18,111 nt of DNA from VBDM01 sp035317085 (GTDB lineage: Bacteria > Pseudomonadota > Gammaproteobacteria > Burkholderiales > SG8-39). The stretch's first letter is position 1, and each line of letters starts with the position of its first letter. Below, one piece after another: positions 13,445 to 18,111 of this stretch. Where the stretch lies: NCBI GenBank assembly GCA_035317085.1, contig DATHHS010000195.1, positions 1 through 18,111 on the forward strand. Reading direction: 5' to 3'. The translations under genes were made by a program, and so were the position numbers. The notes under the pieces are model-generated. The model was not told the origin of the DNA and did no database searches. It saw only the letters and a list, made by a program, of their open reading frames with translations.

Positions 13445-14560
13445 ATGCGATTTCCTTTTATTTGCTTCGCCACGGCGCTCGCGCTTGTTGCCGCACCCGC
13501 CGCTGCCCACGGCCCCAACGATCCGCCTCATCAGACGTATTGCCCCGGCGACCTGAAGCTCGAGGGCGGCGGCGCCATCAAGGACTTCTGCATTTCCTAC
13601 GTCACCCACGGAACGCTGAACGCCAGCAAGTCGAACGCGATCCTGATGGTCACGGCGATCGGCGGCAATCATCACCGCATCGATCACCTGATCGGCCCGG
13701 GGCGCGCGCTCGATCCGGCGAAATATTTCATCATCGCCACCGACGCGATCGGCAACGGCCTCACCACCTCGCCTTCGAACAGCAAGGCGCAGCCGAAGAT
13801 GCAGTTCCCGAAATTCAACATGCGCGACATGGTGAATTCGCAGCAGCGCCTGGTCGCCGAGAAACTCGGCATCAAGAAGCTCGTCACCGTGATCGGCGCC
13901 TCGATGGGCGGCATGCAGGCGCTGCAATGGGCGGTGAGCTATCCGGACATGACCGAGAGCATCGTGCCCATCATTCCGCTCGGCAGGACGCCCGCCTGGA
14001 CGACCGGGGTTCTAGAGATGCTGCGCCAGAGCATCATGGCCGACCCGCACTGGAACGGCGGCAATTATTCGAGCGCGCAGCCACCCGAGCGGGGCATGCG
14101 GCTATGGGCCGGCTGGCTGACCGGCGTCATCGTGCGCACGCCCGGTTTCCAGGAATCCTCATTTCCGAACAGCCAGGACGTGATCACCGGCCTGAAAAAT
14201 ATCGAGGACGCCGGCTGGAAGCGCATGGACGCGAACGACTGGATCTACCAGAGCTGGGCCTACGACCAGCACAACCTCGGCACCACGCCCGGCTTCAACG
14301 GCGATTACCACAAGGCGCTGAAATCGATCAAGGCGAAGACGCTGATCCTCGCGGGAACCGGCGACCTGCTCAATCCGGAATACGAGGCGAAGGAAGCGGC
14401 GCGCTACATCGCGGACGTGCGCTACGTGGCCATCAATGAGCAGCGCCCGATGGGACACCTGTCCGGCGCGGGCGCCACGGTCCCGGAAAACGAATACCAG
14501 AACGCCGAGATCCCGCGCTTCCTCGAAATCGTCACCGACCACGGCCGCAAGATCCAGTAA
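13445..14560 (+). CDS. Exported alpha/beta hydrolase, homoserine O-acetyltransferase (MetX)-like
   Basis: The product is 371 residues. It starts with a signal peptide (MRFPFICFATALALVAAPAA, cleavage near AAA-HG), followed by an alpha/beta hydrolase fold. The nucleophile elbow GASMGGMQALQWA has Ser153; Asp307 in GTGDLLNP and His338 in MGHLSGAG complete a triad. The order and wording of these motifs follow the MetX family (homoserine acetyltransferases). True MetX enzymes are cytoplasmic and use acetyl-CoA, so a periplasmic copy is more likely a hydrolase or acyltransferase on another substrate. AGGGAG lies 5 bases before the ATG. The gene ends 56 bases from the converging kdpE gene; no terminator hairpin is evident there. 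Confidence 0.87.
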   Translation: MRFPFICFATALALVAAPAAAHGPNDPPHQTYCPGDLKLEGGGAIKDFCISYVTHGTLNASKSNAILMVTAIGGNHHRIDHLIGPGRALDPAKYFIIATDAIGNGLTTSPSNSKAQPKMQFPKFNMRDMVNSQQRLVAEKLGIKKLVTVIGASMGGMQALQWAVSYPDMTESIVPIIPLGRTPAWTTGVLEMLRQSIMADPHWNGGNYSSAQPPERGMRLWAGWLTGVIVRTPGFQESSFPNSQDVITGLKNIEDAGWKRMDANDWIYQSWAYDQHNLGTTPGFNGDYHKALKSIKAKTLILAGTGDLLNPEYEAKEAARYIADVRYVAINEQRPMGHLSGAGATVPENEYQNAEIPRFLEIVTDHGRKIQ

Positions 14561-14616
14561 TCGTCTGGGCTGCGGCGAATCGAGGTCCGGCGTGACAACG
14601 ACTAGGTGAAGGCCAG

Positions 14617-15312
14617 CTAATCAGCCGCCAGCCGGTACCCGACTCCGACTTCGGTGAGCAGAAACCGCGGCCGCGCGGGGTCGGTTTCGAGCTTGTGCCG
14701 CAGGCCACCCATGTAGATCCGCAAATAGTGGCTGCGCTCGACGTGGCCGGGTCCCCAGACGTCGATCAGGAGCTGCCGGTGCGTGAGCACCTTGCCGGCG
14801 TGCTTCACCAGGGTCGCAAGCAGCCGATACTCGATCGGCGTCAGGTGCACCTCGTTCCCGTCGCGATAGACGCGCCGGTGCGGCAAGTCCACCTTGAGAT
14901 TCGCGACGGCGAACACTCCGCCCTTCTCCTGTGCGGTCGCGCTCGCGTGCCGCAGCGCGACCCGGATGCGCGCGAGCAGTTCGCCGAGCCCGAAAGGCTT
15001 GGTGAGGTAGTCGTCGGCGCCCGCATCGAGCGCAGCGACCTTGTCGGTTTCCGTGGTCCGCGCCGAGAGTACGATCACCGGCATCGCGCTCCATTCTCGA
15101 AGTTTCTTCACGACCTCGACGCCGTCCATGTCGGGTAGGCCGAGGTCGATAATCACCAGGTCGGGCTTGCGGTTGGCGGCCTCGATCAGGCCGAGCTTGC
15201 CGGTGTCGGCTTCATGGATCTGGAATCCGTGCGACTCCAGACCCGTCCGCAGGAAGCGGCGGATCTGGGGATCGTCCTCGACGGCGACGATGACGGGCTT
15301 CGGTTCGCTCAT
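14617..15312 (-). CDS. kdpE: Response regulator KdpE (OmpR/PhoB family)
   Basis: The product is 231 residues. The receiver domain (1-120) has Asp13/Asp14, phospho-acceptor Asp56 (VIIDLGLPDMDG) and Lys105 (LTKPF). A winged-helix DNA-binding domain follows (about 130-229), with LTPIEYRLLATLVKHAGKVL and the C-terminal EVGVGYRL hairpin typical of OmpR-like regulators. Length and the RRFLR, HYLRIYMGGLRHKLE and RPRFLLTE stretches fit KdpE. Its start codon overlaps the kdpD stop (ATGA, 15309-15312), so the two are translationally coupled. Known KdpE activates kdpFABC, the high-affinity potassium pump, when phosphorylated by KdpD. No target promoter is visible within the window. Confidence 0.95.
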   Translation of the reverse strand: MSEPKPVIVAVEDDPQIRRFLRTGLESHGFQIHEADTGKLGLIEAANRKPDLVIIDLGLPDMDGVEVVKKLREWSAMPVIVLSARTTETDKVAALDAGADDYLTKPFGLGELLARIRVALRHASATAQEKGGVFAVANLKVDLPHRRVYRDGNEVHLTPIEYRLLATLVKHAGKVLTHRQLLIDVWGPGHVERSHYLRIYMGGLRHKLETDPARPRFLLTEVGVGYRLAAD

Positions 15313-18059
15313 GACGCCTTCGCGAGAGGCGCTTCCTCGCTCTCGATCACGGGTGGCGTTTCGTCGCGCGGCAGCGTGAAGCTGAACGCGGCGCCGCGCG
15401 GAGTGCGGTTCCCTGCGCGTATCTTTCCTCCATGCGCCTCGACGATGGCGCGGCAGATGGTGAGTCCCAGGCCCACGCCGCTCTGCGCCCGCTCGGGCGA
15501 TGCCCTATAGAACTTGTCGAAAAGCTTCTCCTCGAGCCCGGGCGGGATGCCCGGACCCTCGTCCGCGACCGTGACGGTCACCGCTTCGGGCGCGAATTCG
15601 GCGGAGATCTCGATTCCCGCGCCCTCAGGCGTGTACTTCAGAGCATTCTCGATGAGATTCGTCAGCACCTGTTCGATCAACACCGCATCCAGTTTTACAA
15701 GCGGAGCGTCTTTCGGCAGAGCTATCCTCACCGGCCGGCCCTCGAGGCGGGCACGCATTCGCGTCAGCACCCCGCCGACGATCTCCTCGATCGGATACCA
15801 GTCGCGGTTGAGCGTCACCGCTCCGGCGTCCAGGCGGGCCATATCCAGGATGTTGTTGGCGAGCGTGGCCATGCGCTGGCCTTCGTCGTAGATAGTGCGC
15901 GCGAGCTCGCGCCGCGCCTCCGGCGCGAGCCGCTCCGGCTCCTCGGCGAGACTGCTCGCGGCACCGACGATCGCGGCGAGCGGCGTGCGCAGGTCGTGCG
16001 AGATCCCGGCGAGCAGCGAATTGCGCAGGCTCTCGGTCTCGACCTTGATCTGGGCATTGTGCGCGGCCTGGGCGAGACGCACGCGCTCGATCGCGAGCGC
16101 CGTCTGGTTGAGGAAAGTCTCGAGCAGGCGCTGCTGCTCCGGAAGAAACACGCGGCGCAGGCTCGTGGGCAGGAGCGCGAGCACGCCGATCGGACCGGAG
16201 GCGCCGCGCAGCGAAAGATAGACCGCTTCCGCGCCGGGCAGTGTATCGGTGCCGCGGCCGGCGATGCGGCCGTGGTCGAGCACCCACTGGGCGACGCCGA
16301 GATCGGCGCCGTGCAGCGAATAAGGTTCGCTTCCCGCCCTGGGGTAAACGACGCGCCCGGCTCTGTCGGGAAAAAGAATCACGCATTGCCCGCCGAACTC
16401 GGCGCCGATGTGGCCGGCGGCGGCCCGCACGATCTCTTCTTCGGTGCGCGCCGCGGCGAGCTCGCGGCTGATGGCGTACAGGCTCGCGGCGCGCTTTTCG
16501 CGGTAGCCCGCCACCTTGGCCTGGGTGCGCAGGTTCGCGGCGAGCGTGCTGATGACAACGCCAACCAGGAGCATCACCACGAAGGTAACCATGTAGCGGA
16601 TGTCGGACACCGCGAAGGTGTATTCGGGGGGCACGAAGAAAAAGTCGAACGCGGCGACCGACAGCGCGGAGGCGAGAATCGACGGACCGCGCCCGGAGCG
16701 GGTCGCGACCAGCATCACCCCGAGCAGATACACCATCACCAGGTTGATGAGCTCGTTCGGACCCGAAACGAGAGAGCCGATTCCCGTGCACAAGGCCGGA
16801 ACGGCAGTCGCCACCGCATATCCGGGCCAGCGCGGCTTGGCGCTCGCGCGTTCGGCGTCCGGCAGGCCGAGGTAGGCGCGGCTGCGCTCGAGATAGGGTG
16901 CCGGCGCCCGCGCCTCCGGACCTTCGGCGCTCATGAGATAGATGTCGATGTTGCCGGCCTCACGCACCACCATGTCTACCACCGAGCCGAACAACCAGCG
17001 CTGCCAGCCGCTGCGCGTGGGTCGGCCGAGTACGATCTTGGTGACGTTCTTGTCCCGGGAGTAATCGAGGATCGCGCCCGACATCTGCTGCGCGGAAAGC
17101 GTCACCGTCGTCGCCCCCAGGGACTCGGCGAGGCGCAGATTCTCCATGACCGCGTCGCGCTCGGCGGGCGGCAGGCGCTGCAGTCGCGGCGTCTCGATGT
17201 AAGCGACAATCCAGTCGGCGTGCAGCGCAGCGGCGAAGCGGCGGCCGGCGCGGATCAGCCGCTCGGCGGGTTCGCCTGGGCCGATGCATACGAGGATCAG
17301 CTCGCCCGCCTGCCACACTTTGCTGATGCCCTGGTCCTCGCGGTAGACGCGCATCTGCTCGTCCACGCGCTCGGCGGTGCGGCGCAAAGACAACTCGCGC
17401 AGCGCGATCAGGTTGCCCTTGCGGAAGAAATTCTCGACCGCAGCCTTCGCCTGCTGCGGCATGTAGACCTTGCCTTCCTTGAGGCGCTCGAGCAGCTCGT
17501 CCGGCGGCAGGTCGACGAGCTCCACTTCATCCGCCTTGTCGAACGCGGTGTCGGGCACCGTTTCCTGCACGCGCACGCCGGTGATGCCGCCGACGACATC
17601 GTTCAGGCTCTCGAGATGCTGGACGTTGAGCGCCGTGTACACGTCGATGCCCGCGTCGAGCAGCTCCTCGACGTCGTTCCAGCGCTTGGGGTGGCGGGAA
17701 CCCGGCGCATTGGTGTGCGCGAGCTCGTCGACGATGATGAGCGTCGGGCGGCGCTTGAGCGCCGCGTCGAGGTCGAACTCCCGCAGTTGCGCGCCGCGGT
17801 ACTCGACCGTGCGTGTGGGGAGGATTTCGAGGCCTTCGAGCAGCGCGGCGGTATCGGCGCGCTTGTGCGTCTCGACGATGCCGACGACGGCGTCGACGCC
17901 CTCTACGCGTTTCTCGCGCGCGGCGAGCAGCATGGCGTAGGTCTTGCCGACGCCGGCCGCGGCGCCGAAGAAAATTTTCAGGTGTCCGCGCTTGCGCTTT
18001 GCTTCGTCGCGCTGGACCCTCGCGAGCAGGACGTCCGGATCGGGGCGTTGTTCGGCCAT
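15309..18059 (-). CDS. kdpD: Osmosensitive potassium-channel sensor histidine kinase KdpD
   Basis: The product is 916 residues, full length for the family. The N-terminal KdpD domain has Walker A GAAAGVGKT (32-40) and IIVDELAHTNAPG with Asp111/Glu112. A universal-stress-like domain (about 245-365) carries VLGRPTRSGWQRWLFGS. Four clustered membrane helices (DUF4118, about 400-510) are followed by a GAF-like region. The HisKA box ISHDLRTPLAAI has phospho-His688, and the HATPase domain has LIENALKYTPEG and VADEGPGIPPGLEEKLFDKF. KdpD senses low potassium or salt stress and phosphorylates KdpE. ATG 18059 is the first start after an in-frame TAG (18092-18090); no good Shine-Dalgarno sequence precedes it. 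The pump genes, if present, lie beyond the right edge. Confidence 0.97.
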   Translation of the reverse strand: MAEQRPDPDVLLARVQRDEAKRKRGHLKIFFGAAAGVGKTYAMLLAAREKRVEGVDAVVGIVETHKRADTAALLEGLEILPTRTVEYRGAQLREFDLDAALKRRPTLIIVDELAHTNAPGSRHPKRWNDVEELLDAGIDVYTALNVQHLESLNDVVGGITGVRVQETVPDTAFDKADEVELVDLPPDELLERLKEGKVYMPQQAKAAVENFFRKGNLIALRELSLRRTAERVDEQMRVYREDQGISKVWQAGELILVCIGPGEPAERLIRAGRRFAAALHADWIVAYIETPRLQRLPPAERDAVMENLRLAESLGATTVTLSAQQMSGAILDYSRDKNVTKIVLGRPTRSGWQRWLFGSVVDMVVREAGNIDIYLMSAEGPEARAPAPYLERSRAYLGLPDAERASAKPRWPGYAVATAVPALCTGIGSLVSGPNELINLVMVYLLGVMLVATRSGRGPSILASALSVAAFDFFFVPPEYTFAVSDIRYMVTFVVMLLVGVVISTLAANLRTQAKVAGYREKRAASLYAISRELAAARTEEEIVRAAAGHIGAEFGGQCVILFPDRAGRVVYPRAGSEPYSLHGADLGVAQWVLDHGRIAGRGTDTLPGAEAVYLSLRGASGPIGVLALLPTSLRRVFLPEQQRLLETFLNQTALAIERVRLAQAAHNAQIKVETESLRNSLLAGISHDLRTPLAAIVGAASSLAEEPERLAPEARRELARTIYDEGQRMATLANNILDMARLDAGAVTLNRDWYPIEEIVGGVLTRMRARLEGRPVRIALPKDAPLVKLDAVLIEQVLTNLIENALKYTPEGAGIEISAEFAPEAVTVTVADEGPGIPPGLEEKLFDKFYRASPERAQSGVGLGLTICRAIVEAHGGKIRAGNRTPRGAAFSFTLPRDETPPVIESEEAPLAKAS

Positions 18060-18111
18060 TATGGCCGGAAGTATAGGATGACCGTCGCGCTAGTAGTTAC
18101 GGCCAAGGTCG

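Noticed and set aside
12488..13927. 479-residue minus-strand frame
   Set aside because: It is antisense to TraB/GumN, DoxX and the MetX-like gene, all with intact motifs; the frame is a by-product of high GC content.
14561..14616. Possible bidirectional terminator between the MetX-like gene and kdpE
   Set aside because: No convincing stem or T-run was found on either strand.
18070..18106. TATACT and TTGGCC on the minus strand as a kdpD promoter
   Set aside because: The spacing is 25 bases, too long, and the -10 would leave almost no leader.

Overview
The window reads as ordinary chromosomal DNA from a GC-rich Gram-negative proteobacterium, most likely a betaproteobacterium. This rests on product types, not on a database search: outer-membrane and periplasmic proteins, a DUF4124 protein, an accessory IF-1 with a basic tail beside a cold-shock gene, and KdpDE. 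No tRNA, rRNA, CRISPR array, insertion sequence, phage gene or attachment site was found. Coding density is high, and no stretch over 300 bases lacks a gene; the longest gap is 10150-10392.

Layout, left to right. (1) The 3' part of a B12-dependent ribonucleotide reductase gene (1-1610), then a run of small envelope genes: an exported 11-residue-repeat protein (1651-1965), an exported monohaem c-type cytochrome-like protein (1994-2557), a DUF4124 protein (2721-3227) and an 83-residue orphan (3399-3650). An exported helical stress-type protein (3647-4093, minus) meets the orphan tail to tail. (2) Membrane and signalling genes on the plus strand: cardiolipin synthase (4246-5628), a haemolysin III/PAQR protein with an extra C-terminal domain (5684-6613) and a REC-GGDEF diguanylate cyclase (6683-7630). 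(3) A minus-strand block: a cytoplasmic DsbA-like protein, a multi-pass membrane protein, a CxxC/CxxC mini-protein, a 44-residue basic protein, IF-1 and a cold-shock protein (7716-10149). The last four are small proteins clustered around translation and RNA functions. (4) A D-2-hydroxyacid dehydrogenase (10393-11376, plus), a PagL-like outer-membrane barrel (11407-11922, minus) and a divergent TraB/GumN protein (11985-12920, plus). Then come a DoxX membrane protein and an exported MetX-like alpha/beta hydrolase. (5) kdpD-kdpE (18059-14617, minus), overlapping by 4 bases. Any kdpFABC pump genes would lie upstream of kdpD, beyond the right edge.

No clearly new defence or mobile system is visible. 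The items most worth a second look are a fossil 3' end of a second hydroxyacid dehydrogenase after the diguanylate cyclase gene, the PAQR C-terminal fusion, the 11-mer repeat protein, the small-protein cluster at 9100-10149, tandem repeats in the reductase C-terminal region, a PagL-like barrel that seems to lack the catalytic glutamate, and an exported MetX-like hydrolase.
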